Origin: Streptomyces griseus
GTDB taxonomy: Bacteria > Actinomycetota > Actinomycetes > Streptomycetales > Streptomycetaceae
Direction: 5' to 3'
DNA: 64,000 bases
NCBI RefSeq assembly: GCF_001715295.1
Contig: NZ_MDKB01000003.1
Location: forward strand, 178,211 to 242,210
Shown: in pieces, positions 18,724 to 27,228 of the stretch
How the letters are laid out: every line of letters begins with the position of its first letter
Position numbering within the stretch: position 1 is the stretch's first letter
The notes under the pieces: generated by a model
What the model saw: the letters and a program-made list of their open reading frames with translations, nothing else
The model's database searches: none
What the model was told of the DNA's origin: nothing
Program-made: the position numbers and the translations under genes

Positions 18724-20193
18724 ATGAACGACCAGATTCACTCCGAGGGCTCGGACCACGAGCACGGAGCACTTGGCGATGCCGAGTACGCGGAGTTCAT
18801 GGAGCTCGCCGCGCAGGAGGGGTTCGACCCCGAGGAGGTCGAGGGCGCGATCGGCGAGGCCGGTCACGGACCGCTCCCCGTCCTCGCCGTCGTCGGCCGG
18901 CCGAACGTCGGCAAGTCGACCCTGGTGAACCGGATCATCGGCCGCCGCGAGGCCGTCGTGCAGGACAAGCCGGGTGTCACCCGTGACCGCGTCAGCTACG
19001 AGGCCGAGTGGGCCGGGCGCCGCTTCAAGGTCGTCGACACCGGCGGCTGGGAGCAGGACGTACTGGGCCTCGACGCCTCCGTCGCCGCCCAGGCCGAGTA
19101 CGCGATCGAGACGGCCGACGCCGTGGTCTTCGTGGTCGACGCGACCGTGGGCGCCACCGACACCGACGAGGCGGTCGTCAAGCTGCTGCGCCGGGCCGGC
19201 AAGCCCGTCGTCCTGTGCGCCAACAAGGTCGACGGACAGAGCGGCGAGGCCGATGCCACCGCGCTCTGGTCGCTGGGCCTCGGAGAGCCGCACCCGGTCT
19301 CCTCGCTGCACGGCCGCGGCACCGGCGACATGCTCGACGCCGTCCTGGAGGCGCTGCCCGAGGCACCGGCCCAGACCTTCGGTTCCGCTCTCGGCGGCCC
19401 GCGCCGCATCGCGCTCATCGGCCGTCCCAACGTCGGCAAGTCCTCCCTGCTGAACAAGGTCGCCGGCGAGGACCGTGTCGTCGTCAACGCCCTGGCGGGT
19501 ACCACCCGGGACCCGGTCGACGAGCTGATCGAGCTCGGCGGCATCACCTGGAAGTTCATCGACACGGCCGGTATCCGCCGCCGCGTCCACCTCCAGGAGG
19601 GCGCGGACTACTACGCCTCGCTGCGTACCGCCGCCGCCGTCGAGAAGGCGGAGGTCGCCGTCATCCTGATCGACGCGAGCGAGTCCATCAGCGTGCAGGA
19701 CCAGCGCATCATCACCATGGCGGTGGAGGCGGGACGGGCGATCGTCGTGGCCTTCAACAAGTGGGACACCCTCGACGAGGAGCGCCGCTACTACCTCGAG
19801 CGCGAGATCGAGACGGAGCTCGCTCAGATCGCCTGGGCCCCGCGCGTCAACGTCTCGGCCGTCACCGGCCGGCACATGGAGAAGCTGGTCCCGGCGATCG
19901 AGACCGCCATCGAGGGCTGGGAAACCCGCGTTCCCACCGGCCGGCTGAACGCCTTCCTCGGCGAGATCGTCGCCTCCCACCCGCACCCCGTGCGCGGCGG
20001 GAAACAGCCCCGCATCCTCTTCGGCACCCAGGCGGGCACCAAGCCGCCGCGGTTCGTCCTCTTCGCCTCCGGCTTCCTGGAGCACGGCTACCGGCGCTTC
20101 GTCGAGCGCCGGCTGCGGGAGGAGTTCGGCTTCGAGGGCACCCCGCTCCACATCTCCGTGCGGGTCCGCGAGAAGCGCGGCCGTAAGAAGTAA
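18724..20193 (+). CDS. der: GTPase Der (EngA)
   Basis: Essential double-GTPase acting in 50S ribosome assembly. Two G domains in tandem: GRPNVGKSTL (about residue 59) with DTGGW and NKVD; then GRPNVGKSSL (about residue 238) with DTAGI and NKWD; then the C-terminal KH-like domain ending REKRGRKK. 489 aa; about 45 acidic residues precede the first G domain, as in other streptomycetes. ATG 18724 is preceded by AGAGGAACGG; earlier in-frame ATGs at about 18697 are possible. Transcription ends at the long hairpin 20201-20266. Confidence 0.97.
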   Translation: MNDQIHSEGSDHEHGALGDAEYAEFMELAAQEGFDPEEVEGAIGEAGHGPLPVLAVVGRPNVGKSTLVNRIIGRREAVVQDKPGVTRDRVSYEAEWAGRRFKVVDTGGWEQDVLGLDASVAAQAEYAIETADAVVFVVDATVGATDTDEAVVKLLRRAGKPVVLCANKVDGQSGEADATALWSLGLGEPHPVSSLHGRGTGDMLDAVLEALPEAPAQTFGSALGGPRRIALIGRPNVGKSSLLNKVAGEDRVVVNALAGTTRDPVDELIELGGITWKFIDTAGIRRRVHLQEGADYYASLRTAAAVEKAEVAVILIDASESISVQDQRIITMAVEAGRAIVVAFNKWDTLDEERRYYLEREIETELAQIAWAPRVNVSAVTGRHMEKLVPAIETAIEGWETRVPTGRLNAFLGEIVASHPHPVRGGKQPRILFGTQAGTKPPRFVLFASGFLEHGYRRFVERRLREEFGFEGTPLHISVRVREKRGRKK

Positions 20194-20200
20194 CGGTCAT

Positions 20201-20266
20201 CGGGCGTACGACGGAGCCCCGGACCGCTCGCACAGGCGAGCGGTCCGGGGCTCCGTCGTACGCCCG
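20201..20266. terminator. Perfect 31-bp hairpin, bidirectional terminator
   Basis: 31-bp perfect stem beginning CGGGCGTACGACGGAGCCCC, 4-base loop ACAG. It lies 7 bases after der and 1 base beyond the stop of the convergent minus-strand gene, so it serves both transcripts. Confidence 0.9.
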
Positions 20267-20267
20267 G

Positions 20268-20621
20268 TCAGGCGTCCGCCGCCCCCGGGGGCAGCGCGGC
20301 GGGCCGGGAGCGTCCCGCGTGCCGCCCCACCCGCTGCCAGGAACCGGGGTTGCCGCCGTGCGCGCTCTGGCCGCCCTGCCCGTTCGCCGAGGTACGGCTG
20401 CTCAGCGGGGTGCGGCTGCCGAACATCCCGAGGCCGAACTTCCGGAAGCCCAGATTCTCCTCACCGGTCCGGTCCCCGGGGAGCGCCCGGAACGATCGCC
20501 GGTACTCGGAGTACAGGGCGTCGTAGATCGGGGTGGGGGACTTGCCGCCCGAGGGGTCCCGCGACGGACGCATCGCCGGGATCGGGGCGGGCTGCTGGTG
20601 AGAAGGGTCGTATGAGTGCAC
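20268..20621 (-). CDS. Conserved hypothetical protein, Streptomyces type
   Basis: 117 aa reading VHSYDPSHQQPAPIPAMRPS at the start, a short helical central part (SPTPIYDALYSEYRRSFRALPGD) and a Gly/Ser/Arg-rich tail. No catalytic motif, signal peptide or membrane span. GTG 20621 was chosen because the sequence ahead of it loses the family-like pattern; no strong ribosome site is seen. I recall close relatives only in Streptomyces. Its gene lies 89 bases after the 261-codon minus-strand gene and probably shares its transcript. Confidence 0.6.
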   Translation of the reverse strand: MHSYDPSHQQPAPIPAMRPSRDPSGGKSPTPIYDALYSEYRRSFRALPGDRTGEENLGFRKFGLGMFGSRTPLSSRTSANGQGGQSAHGGNPGSWQRVGRHAGRSRPAALPPGAADA

Positions 20622-20710
20622 GTAGGTGCCAACGACCCCGCCGCCCGTCGGATGCGGGCCGGGCGGAGAAAACGCTGTCCGCGCAGGAGGGGACGGCGGC
20701 GCGGCCACGG

Positions 20711-21493
20711 TCACGTCCCGGCCAGCGGCATCGTCGCGGCGACCAGGTGGCCGTTGGCGGCGGCCTTGTCCAGGGCGTCGCGGAGCAGGTCCTCGCGCGG
20801 CTGCTGGCCGATCGAACCCGCCGGGGCGGCGAAGACGAGCACGGTCTGCGACTTGTTCGCGGCGGCCCGCCACCCCTCGGTCACCTGGAGGGGCTGGTGG
20901 GCCTGCCACCACGCGACCGGGCTTCCGCCGCCCGCGCCGGGCTGCAGCACGGCGTGCAGCCGACCCATGGCCAGGAGGACCGACCAGCCCTGGAGCAACC
21001 CCGGGAGCCGGCTCAGGTCGGGGGCGGGCAGGAAGCCCTGCTCCCGCAGCAGCTCCAGGAACTGGTCGCCGTCCCGCCCGTCGGTGCCGGGCCGGGCGAT
21101 CGGGCCGGTGGGCTCGACGACGAGGGCGGGGCGCAGATCGTCCTCGATCAGGACGAGGCCGCTGGTGATGCCGAGTACGGCCTGTTCGGGCATGCGGCCC
21201 TCCGGGGTCTGCGGATCGCTGCCGGTGATGGACCGCACCGCGCCCTGCAACTGGTCCTCCGCCACGTGGACGACCTGCGAGGGGATGCAGGTCGCGTGCG
21301 CGAAGGCGAGTACGGCGGTCTCCTCGCCCACGAAGAGCACGGTGCTCGTGCGCTCCTGGTCCGAGTCGCCCGGGGTGCGGCAGGACGTGCAGTCGTAGCT
21401 GCCTGGGGCACTGTCGCCGACGAGCAGCCGGTCGGCTTCGGCATCGCCGATCTCGGCGCGTACGTCCTCGCTGACGTCGAGCATGCGCGGCAC
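20711..21493 (-). CDS. Hypothetical protein with CxxC...HxxC motif
   Basis: 260 aa, unrecognised function. N-terminal region has DCTSCRTPG and, 30 residues on, AHATC, a spacing that could bind zinc. The rest alternates hydrophobic strands (TVLFVGEETAVLAF, AVLGITSGLVLIEDD) with helices and ends in QTVLVFAAPAGS and GHLVAATMPLAG. GTG 21493 is preferred because GAGGAG lies 6 bases upstream; the frame also has an ATG at 21541 without a ribosome site. Divergent from the glycosyltransferase gene. Confidence 0.7.
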   Translation of the reverse strand: MPRMLDVSEDVRAEIGDAEADRLLVGDSAPGSYDCTSCRTPGDSDQERTSTVLFVGEETAVLAFAHATCIPSQVVHVAEDQLQGAVRSITGSDPQTPEGRMPEQAVLGITSGLVLIEDDLRPALVVEPTGPIARPGTDGRDGDQFLELLREQGFLPAPDLSRLPGLLQGWSVLLAMGRLHAVLQPGAGGGSPVAWWQAHQPLQVTEGWRAAANKSQTVLVFAAPAGSIGQQPREDLLRDALDKAAANGHLVAATMPLAGT

Positions 21494-21804
21494 GGGTGGC
21501 TCCTCGAACTCGGGGCGTGGGCCGGGCGGTTCCCGGCTCATGAAGAGACAACGGGAGACCGGGCGCCGGGGTCACGCGTCAATCGGCGGCAGAAGGCGGC
21601 CGGGTCGGCAGGCCGACAGGTCGACAGGTCGTGAAAGTGATACGGAGCGAAGTGTTCCGCGAAAGGCCCGTTCTCCCCGCTCGGATGTCCGCCCACACGT
21701 TCGGATCGACACGGCTCTGTGCGACTCATGTGCGAACACGGGCAGTCATGGTGACGCCGCGTAAGGTCTGTCGGGACCAGTCGAACAGGGGAAACGACGT
21801 CGCC
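21494..21804. other. Divergent intergenic region
   Basis: 311 bases without a gene. It holds a tandem GACAGGTC repeat (21615-21630) and a TAAGGT (21762-21767) that could be the -10 of the glycosyltransferase gene, without a good -35. Nothing else recognised. Confidence 0.4.
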
Positions 21805-23091
21805 ATGCATATTTCATTTCTGCTGCACAACGCGTACGGCATCGGGGGAACGATCCGTACCACCTTCACGCTCGCGGGGACCTTGGCCGAGCACCACGAC
21901 GTGGAGATCGTCTCCGTCTTCCGGCACCGCGACGCGCCCACGCTGGGCGCGCCCGACGGGGTGCGGATGCGCCATCTCGTCGACCTGCGCAGGACGAGTC
22001 CGGGGTACGACGGCGACGCGGCCGACCACGCGCGTGCCGCCTCCGTCTTCCCGCGTGGGGACAGCAGGCACCGCCAGTACAGCCGCCTCACCGACACCCG
22101 CATCGCGGCCCATCTGGGAGCCCTGGAGGCGGACGTCGTCGTCGGGACGCGCCCGGGCCTCAACATCCACATCAGCCGGCAGGCGCGCCGCGGCCCGGTG
22201 CGGGTCGGCCAGGAGCACCTCACGCTCGACAGCCACGGCTACCGGCTCCGCCGAGAGATAAGCCACCGCTACGGGCTGCTCGACGCGGTCACCACCGTCA
22301 CCGAGGCCGACGCGTGCGACTACCGCCGCAGGCTGCGGCTGCCCGGCGTACGGATCGAGGCCATCCCGAACAGCGTGCCCGCGCCCTCCGGCGCACCCGC
22401 CGACGGCGACGCCCCGTGGATCGTGGCGGCGGGCCGGCTCCACCGGGTCAAGCGGTACGACATGCTGATCCGGGCCTTCGCCGAGGTCGCGGCGGTCCGC
22501 CCGGGATGGGGGCTGCGGATCTACGGCGCCGGTGACGCCAGCGGCAACGAGCAGCAGGCCCTGCGCGGGCTCGTGGACGGGCTCGGGCTCCGGGAGCGGG
22601 TGCTCCTCATGGGATCGGTCCACCCGATGGAGAAGGAGTGGCCCCGGGGCTCCATCGCTGCGGTCACCTCCGCACGTGAGTCCTTCGGCATGACCATCGT
22701 GGAGGCCATGCGCTGCGGGGTACCGGTCGTCGCCACCGACTGCCCGCACGGTCCCGCCGAGATCATCGACGACGGCACGGACGGGCGGCTGGTCCCGGTG
22801 GGGGACACCGGCGCGTTCACCGAGGCCCTCCTCGCCCTGATCGACGACGACGCGCTACGGCACCGGATGGGGCGCGCCGCGCTGGCCTCCTCGGCGCGTT
22901 TCGACCCGGCGCCGATCGCGGAGCGGCACGAGAGGCTCTTCACCGAACTGGCCGCCGCTCGCGGAGCCCGTGGGCGTTCGCGCAGCGCCGTGCGCACGGC
23001 GCTGCACCGCTCCAGGGGCAGCGTGCTGGACGGGGCGTACGCGCTCCGTTACAAGGCCGCGCGTGTGATCCGCAAGGGGAAAGCGCTGTGA
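21805..23091 (+). CDS. Glycosyltransferase family 4 protein
   Basis: 428 aa GT-B retaining glycosyltransferase. N-terminal Rossmann half begins MHISFLLHNAYGIGGTIRTTF with the glycine-rich acceptor loop; C-terminal half has VAAGRLHRVKRYDMLIRAF and the ESFGMTIVEAMRCGVPVVAT block with the EX7E nucleotide-sugar ligands. ATG 21805 follows AGGGGAAACGACGTC. No polysaccharide cluster surrounds it, so the acceptor (lipid, cell wall glycan, small molecule) is unknown. The last 40 residues are Arg/Lys-rich. A 15-bp hairpin follows. Confidence 0.92.
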   Translation: MHISFLLHNAYGIGGTIRTTFTLAGTLAEHHDVEIVSVFRHRDAPTLGAPDGVRMRHLVDLRRTSPGYDGDAADHARAASVFPRGDSRHRQYSRLTDTRIAAHLGALEADVVVGTRPGLNIHISRQARRGPVRVGQEHLTLDSHGYRLRREISHRYGLLDAVTTVTEADACDYRRRLRLPGVRIEAIPNSVPAPSGAPADGDAPWIVAAGRLHRVKRYDMLIRAFAEVAAVRPGWGLRIYGAGDASGNEQQALRGLVDGLGLRERVLLMGSVHPMEKEWPRGSIAAVTSARESFGMTIVEAMRCGVPVVATDCPHGPAEIIDDGTDGRLVPVGDTGAFTEALLALIDDDALRHRMGRAALASSARFDPAPIAERHERLFTELAAARGARGRSRSAVRTALHRSRGSVLDGAYALRYKAARVIRKGKAL

Positions 23092-23116
23092 TGCTCGCGG
23101 TGGTCCGGGTATCCCC

Positions 23117-23149
23117 GGCCGTCCGGCCGCCGACGGCGGCCGGACGGCC
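23117..23149 (+). terminator. Terminator after the glycosyltransferase gene
   Basis: Perfect 15-bp stem GGCCGTCCGGCCGCC with a 3-base centre GAC, 25 bases after the stop. Confidence 0.8.
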
Positions 23150-23496
23150 GGCCGTCACGGCGAGATGCGCAGATGAATACACGGCATGAGCAAGGGCACG
23201 TGAATTCCGGATGACGTGACCGTTTACGCGCCCTGCCGCAGTCCGCCGGAAAATGCATACGCGCCCGGTATCCACGCACCGGGTAATTCACTCCTGCGGC
23301 CTGCCGGATGCTTTGTGCGGGTGGTCATGAATGCAGACTTTCCGGGAGTGGAGCGTGCGTTCGGGTGAACGGGTCCCCGGTAAACGCCTGTGGGAGACCT
23401 GTGACACAAGCGTGACCGCCGAGGGACATGTGTATGTACGGCCACCTTGCCGCCTCCGCCTTCCGCCACGGTCCCCGGCGCCCTACGGTGAGAGGT
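23150..23496 (+). other. Intergenic region before the I78 gene
   Basis: 347 bases of lower GC than the surroundings, no convincing coding frame. It has a weak 6-bp dyad CCCGGT/ACCGGG at 23264-23283 and presumably the promoter of the small gene, which I cannot place. Confidence 0.4.
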
Positions 23497-23712
23497 ATGG
23501 CACCTGTACCGACACCACCCGCCCAGCCGGCCGACAAGCCCGAGTCGTACGTGGGCCTCGACGCTGCGGCCGCCGAGCGGCAGGCCGGAGCGCGGGGCTG
23601 GAGCACGGTCCGTGCTCTCCCGCCCGGCACGGTCATCACCATGGAGTTCGTCTCCGGACGGATCAACTTCGAGGTCGAGGCCGGCACCGTGACCCGCTGC
23701 TGGGTCGGCTGA
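23497..23712 (+). CDS. I78-family peptidase inhibitor-like protein
   Basis: 71 aa. The pattern YVGLDAAAAERQAGARGWST, then VRALPPGTVITMEFVSGRINFEV and a final TRCWVG matches the I78 serine-protease inhibitor fold (potato inhibitor I-like). No signal peptide is seen, so it would be cytosolic, as for other actinobacterial versions. ATG 23497 has AGAGG just upstream. A strong terminator follows 16 bases after the stop. Confidence 0.85.
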   Translation: MAPVPTPPAQPADKPESYVGLDAAAAERQAGARGWSTVRALPPGTVITMEFVSGRINFEVEAGTVTRCWVG

Positions 23713-23728
23713 GCCGGCCCCTGACGTG

Positions 23729-23760
23729 CCGAAGGCCCCGACGGATGTCGGGGCCTTCGG
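23729..23760. terminator. Terminator between I78 and PAP2 genes
   Basis: 14-bp perfect stem CCGAAGGCCCCGAC with loop GGAT, between convergent genes, so it can act on both strands. Confidence 0.8.
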
Positions 23761-23795
23761 TGTGCGGGCCGGGCGGCCGTGCGTACCGGGTCGTG

Positions 23796-24881
23796 TCAGG
23801 AGGCGACCGGACCGCCCGTCACCGGCCGGGTCTGAGCGCTGCCGGCCCGGGGGGCGCGGTCCGCGTGCGGCGGGCGACGCGAGCCTCCCGGGGTGAGCGG
23901 CGTCCGCTCCGAGCGCACCGCGTGCGGGGGGTGGACCCGCGACCGGCCGGCCGCCCCCGGGCCCGGGTGCCCGGCCGGCCCCTGCGGCTCGGCCGTCGTA
24001 CCGCCGGTTCCGGGGCCCGTCGCCGTGCCGGGGGAGGTCCCCGGAGGAATCTCGCGGGAGGCCTCGGCCGCGGCCTCCGCGGCCAGGTCCCCCAGCGTCC
24101 GCGGCGCGAGCACCGGAGCGGGTGCGCCCGGCGCGGAGGCCCTGCGCCTGCGGCGCTCACGCCACTGCTCGCGCACCGAGAGCACCCAGATCTCCGTACG
24201 GGTGATCAGCGGCTCGAACCAGGGCAGGGCCAGCAGGATCAGCAGACCGGCAGCCCAGCCCAGCAGGACGTCGCTGAGCCAGTGCGTGCCGATGTAGACG
24301 GTGGTGAGCCCCACGCCCAGGGAGACGAACGCGGACACGGCCGAGAGATAGCGCCGGGCGCGTGGCGTGGTGGCCAGATAGGCGAGGATTCCCCAGGTCA
24401 CGACTGCGTTGGCGGTGTGGCCGGAGGGAAATATATCGCCGCCGGCGAAGAGCTCGGCGGAGCCGATCTGCGTGGCGTAGTGCGGGCCCAGGCGCCCCAG
24501 GCCGAGCTTGACCGCGCCCACCGTCACGTTGAGCAGCAGCAGCGAGATGCCCAGCGTCAGCAGGGGACGCAGCGTGTGCTGGCGCCAGGAACGCCAGCCC
24601 AGCCAGGAGGCGACCATCACGGCCGTGGGGCCGCGCTGGCCCAGCACGACGTAGTAGTCGAGGAAGGCGTGGAGTTCCGGCCACTGCTGGTAGGGCCGGA
24701 ACAGCATGACCTTCCAGTCCAGCGCCACCAGCCAGGAGGAGACGAGCACGGCGACGACGATGGCGAGATAGAACGCCAGCGTCCCGCCGAAGAGAGCGAT
24801 GCGGTGACGGCTCATCCGCGGGATCTCTATCTTCGGCGGTTCCGGCTCCCGGTCCAGACGGGCAAAGATGTCGGTACGCAC
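23796..24881 (-). CDS. PAP2-family membrane phosphatase
   Basis: 361 aa integral membrane phosphatase of the PAP2/phosphatidic acid phosphatase superfamily, about six membrane spans in residues 30-230. Motifs: a basic stretch KLGLGRLGP for motif 1, FPSGHTANAVV for motif 2, and YIGTHWLSDVLLG for motif 3 (catalytic His and Asp present; the usual arginine of SRX5HX3D is not at its normal place). A 130-residue Pro/Gly/Thr/Arg-rich cytoplasmic tail follows. Start GTG 24881 (VRTDIFARL) is tentative: the frame is open upstream and the ribosome site is weak. Likely substrates are lipid phosphates or polyprenyl diphosphates. Confidence 0.88.
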   Translation of the reverse strand: MRTDIFARLDREPEPPKIEIPRMSRHRIALFGGTLAFYLAIVVAVLVSSWLVALDWKVMLFRPYQQWPELHAFLDYYVVLGQRGPTAVMVASWLGWRSWRQHTLRPLLTLGISLLLLNVTVGAVKLGLGRLGPHYATQIGSAELFAGGDIFPSGHTANAVVTWGILAYLATTPRARRYLSAVSAFVSLGVGLTTVYIGTHWLSDVLLGWAAGLLILLALPWFEPLITRTEIWVLSVREQWRERRRRRASAPGAPAPVLAPRTLGDLAAEAAAEASREIPPGTSPGTATGPGTGGTTAEPQGPAGHPGPGAAGRSRVHPPHAVRSERTPLTPGGSRRPPHADRAPRAGSAQTRPVTGGPVAS

Positions 24882-25395
24882 ACATTGGACGTTACAGCGA
24901 GTGAGTGAGCGATCCTGCCGTTCCCGCGTCTTTGTGATGACGATGTGATGTGGACTTTGTCTCGGGACGGCATCCATTCCGTGCGCTCCGGAGAAATCCT
25001 CCCGGACCCGCGGCCTATTCTCCGGGGCCGCCGATCGCGGAAATGTTTGATGCCCGAAGAGATGCTCCGGCCGACTCCTCTCCGTATTCGTCCAGCCATT
25101 CGGAGGGGTGGTCGCGAACGGCTGACGGGACGGCTCCGGCACCCCCGCGCCGCGGCCGGCCTGCCGCGTCGGTGCCGCCGCGGAGCTCCCGCGCGGACCC
25201 CTTCCCGCGGGCTCCCGGGTGGCGTACGCCACACTCCGGTGCGGCCGAACGTATGAGATGGACCACGTCTGACCACGCGGAACTCGCGTACGCTGACGGC
25301 TCACTCGCCCATCGATGCCGGGCCTCGGGGACGCCGGAGCGCGGGTCCCCGGGAGGTCTGCCGAGCGCGGGGGACTCATTGTGGGAGGTACGTAC
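24882..25395. other. Divergent intergenic region with 14-bp palindrome
   Basis: 514 bases between divergent PAP2 and MFS genes, no supported gene. A perfect palindrome GTGGCGTACGCCAC sits at 25219-25232, about 165 bases before the exporter start, and may be an operator. A possible -10 TACGCT lies near 25289. Confidence 0.4.
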
Positions 25396-27159
25396 ATGAC
25401 CGGGACGTCCACGACCGCGGCCCGGCTGCGCGCGGCAGCCGGGGGTGCCCGCTCCAACCGCTGGGTCGTCCTCGTCGTCCTCTGCCTCAGCCTGCTGCTC
25501 GTCGCCCTCGACGCGACCGTGCTGCACGTCGCGATCCCCGCCGTCACCGAGGACCTGCGGCCGAGCGCCGTCGGCCTGCTGTGGATCGTGGACGCCTACC
25601 CGCTGGTCTGCGCCGCGCTGCTGATCCTCTTCGGCACGCTCGGTGACCGGATCGGCAGGCGCCGGGTGCTGCTGTGCGGCTACGCCCTCTTCGGCATCGC
25701 CTCCGCGCTCGCCGCCACGGCCGGCACCCCGGCCGTGCTCATCGCGGCGCGGGCCCTGCTCGGGGTCGGCGGCGCGATGATCATGCCGGCGACGCTCTCG
25801 ATACTCCGGCAGGTCTTCCCCGACCGGAGGGAGCGGGCCCTCGCCATCGGGGTCTGGACGGCGGTCGCCGCCGTGGGCGCCGCCACCGGACCGGTCATCG
25901 GCGGATTCCTCGTCGAGCACTACTGGTGGGGCTCCGTCTTCCTGATCAACGTTCCCCTCATGGCCGTCCTCCTGCCGCTCGGACGCCGGCTGCTGCCCGA
26001 GTCCCGCGGCGACGGCGACGGACCGTGGGACGTGCTCGGCGCACTGATGGCGGCGGCGGGCGTCCTCGGCGTGGTGCTCGGCATCAAGCGCGTCGGCGGT
26101 GGGGAGGGCCTGTGGGACCCCGCCTCCCTCGGGCCGCTCGTCGCCGGGGCCGTGCTGCTCGCCCTCTTCGTGCGCAGGCAGAAGCGCCGTACGCACCCGC
26201 TGATCGACATCGCGATGTTCTCCCGGCCCGCGTTCACCACCGCCGTCGGGTGCATCGTCCTGGCGATGCTCGCCCTGGTGGGGCTCGAGCTCATCGCCGT
26301 CCAGTACCTCCAGCTCGTCCTGGACCTCAGCCCCCTCGAGACCGGGCTGCGGCTCCTTCCGCTGACGTTCGCCGCGATGGCCGCCGGCGCGACGGGTTCG
26401 TACACGCTCAGCAGGGTCGGCCCCCGCCGGATGGTGGGGTGGGGCTTCGTGCTCACGGCCGCGTCCGTGCTGCTGCTGACCCTGATGGGCCAGCACGACC
26501 GGCCCGTGCTGCTCACCGTCGGCTTCGTCCTGCTGGGGTTCGGGCTGCAGTCCACGCTCTTCGGGGCGTACGAGTCGATGCTGAGCGAGGTCCCCGCCGA
26601 ACGGGCCGGGGGCGCGGCCGCGATAGGCGAGACCTCGTACCAGCTCGGCGCGGGCCTGGGGATCGCCCTGCTCGGCAGCGTCATGAACGCCGCCTACGCG
26701 CCCGGTCTCTCCCGCCTGCACGAGGAGGGGGTGCCCGCCGCCGCCGGATCCGCGGCGGCGCACTCGCTCGGCGAGGCCTACCAGGTGGCGGGGCGGTTGG
26801 GCGGTCCCGTCGGTGACCTGGTGCGGAACACGGCCCGGCACGCCTTCGTCGACGGCCTCCACGTCACCCTGCTGGTCAGCGCCGGTCTGCTGCTGCTCGG
26901 CGCGCTGGCGGCGCTGAGGCTGCCGCGGGCCATGGACTGCCCGCCGGCCGGAGCGGCCTGCCGGACGCGCGTGCCCGAGCCGGAACGGCTGCCGGCGCGG
27001 GAGCAGGCGGACCGCGGCCCCGCTCCGGCCGTCACCGGACCGCGGTCCGGATCCCGCCCGCTGCCGGCGCAGGGCAGGCCCGAACGGCCCCGGGGCCCCC
27101 GGCTCCCCGGGCGGCGCGAACCCGCCGAGGCCACGGGCTCTGGACGCCCGCACCGGTGA
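25396..27159 (+). CDS. MFS drug exporter, DHA2 family (14 TM)
   Basis: 587 aa proton-driven exporter. Fourteen hydrophobic spans; the DHA2 signature appears as LDATVLHVAIPAVTEDL (motif D1), GDRIGRRRVLL (motif A) and GVGGAMIMPATLSIL, with GPVIGGFLVE (motif C) in TM5. A 60-residue Pro/Arg-rich tail follows the last span. ATG 25396 has GGGAGGT about 7 bases upstream. Family members export quaternary amines, dyes and antibiotics; the substrate is unknown. No TetR or MarR regulator is adjacent; the palindrome at 25219 is the only regulatory candidate. Confidence 0.92.
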   Translation: MTGTSTTAARLRAAAGGARSNRWVVLVVLCLSLLLVALDATVLHVAIPAVTEDLRPSAVGLLWIVDAYPLVCAALLILFGTLGDRIGRRRVLLCGYALFGIASALAATAGTPAVLIAARALLGVGGAMIMPATLSILRQVFPDRRERALAIGVWTAVAAVGAATGPVIGGFLVEHYWWGSVFLINVPLMAVLLPLGRRLLPESRGDGDGPWDVLGALMAAAGVLGVVLGIKRVGGGEGLWDPASLGPLVAGAVLLALFVRRQKRRTHPLIDIAMFSRPAFTTAVGCIVLAMLALVGLELIAVQYLQLVLDLSPLETGLRLLPLTFAAMAAGATGSYTLSRVGPRRMVGWGFVLTAASVLLLTLMGQHDRPVLLTVGFVLLGFGLQSTLFGAYESMLSEVPAERAGGAAAIGETSYQLGAGLGIALLGSVMNAAYAPGLSRLHEEGVPAAAGSAAAHSLGEAYQVAGRLGGPVGDLVRNTARHAFVDGLHVTLLVSAGLLLLGALAALRLPRAMDCPPAGAACRTRVPEPERLPAREQADRGPAPAVTGPRSGSRPLPAQGRPERPRGPRLPGRREPAEATGSGRPHR

Positions 27160-27228
27160 GCCGTAACGTCGGCACGAGGCTGTAACTACCACTGCTAGTT
27201 TTCTGACGTGAGCCGCCGGAGGCACCCC

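Noticed and set aside
23331..24908. 525-residue plus-strand frame across the I78 and PAP2 region
   Set aside because: It runs antisense through the PAP2 gene and out of frame with the I78 gene; no recognisable domain.
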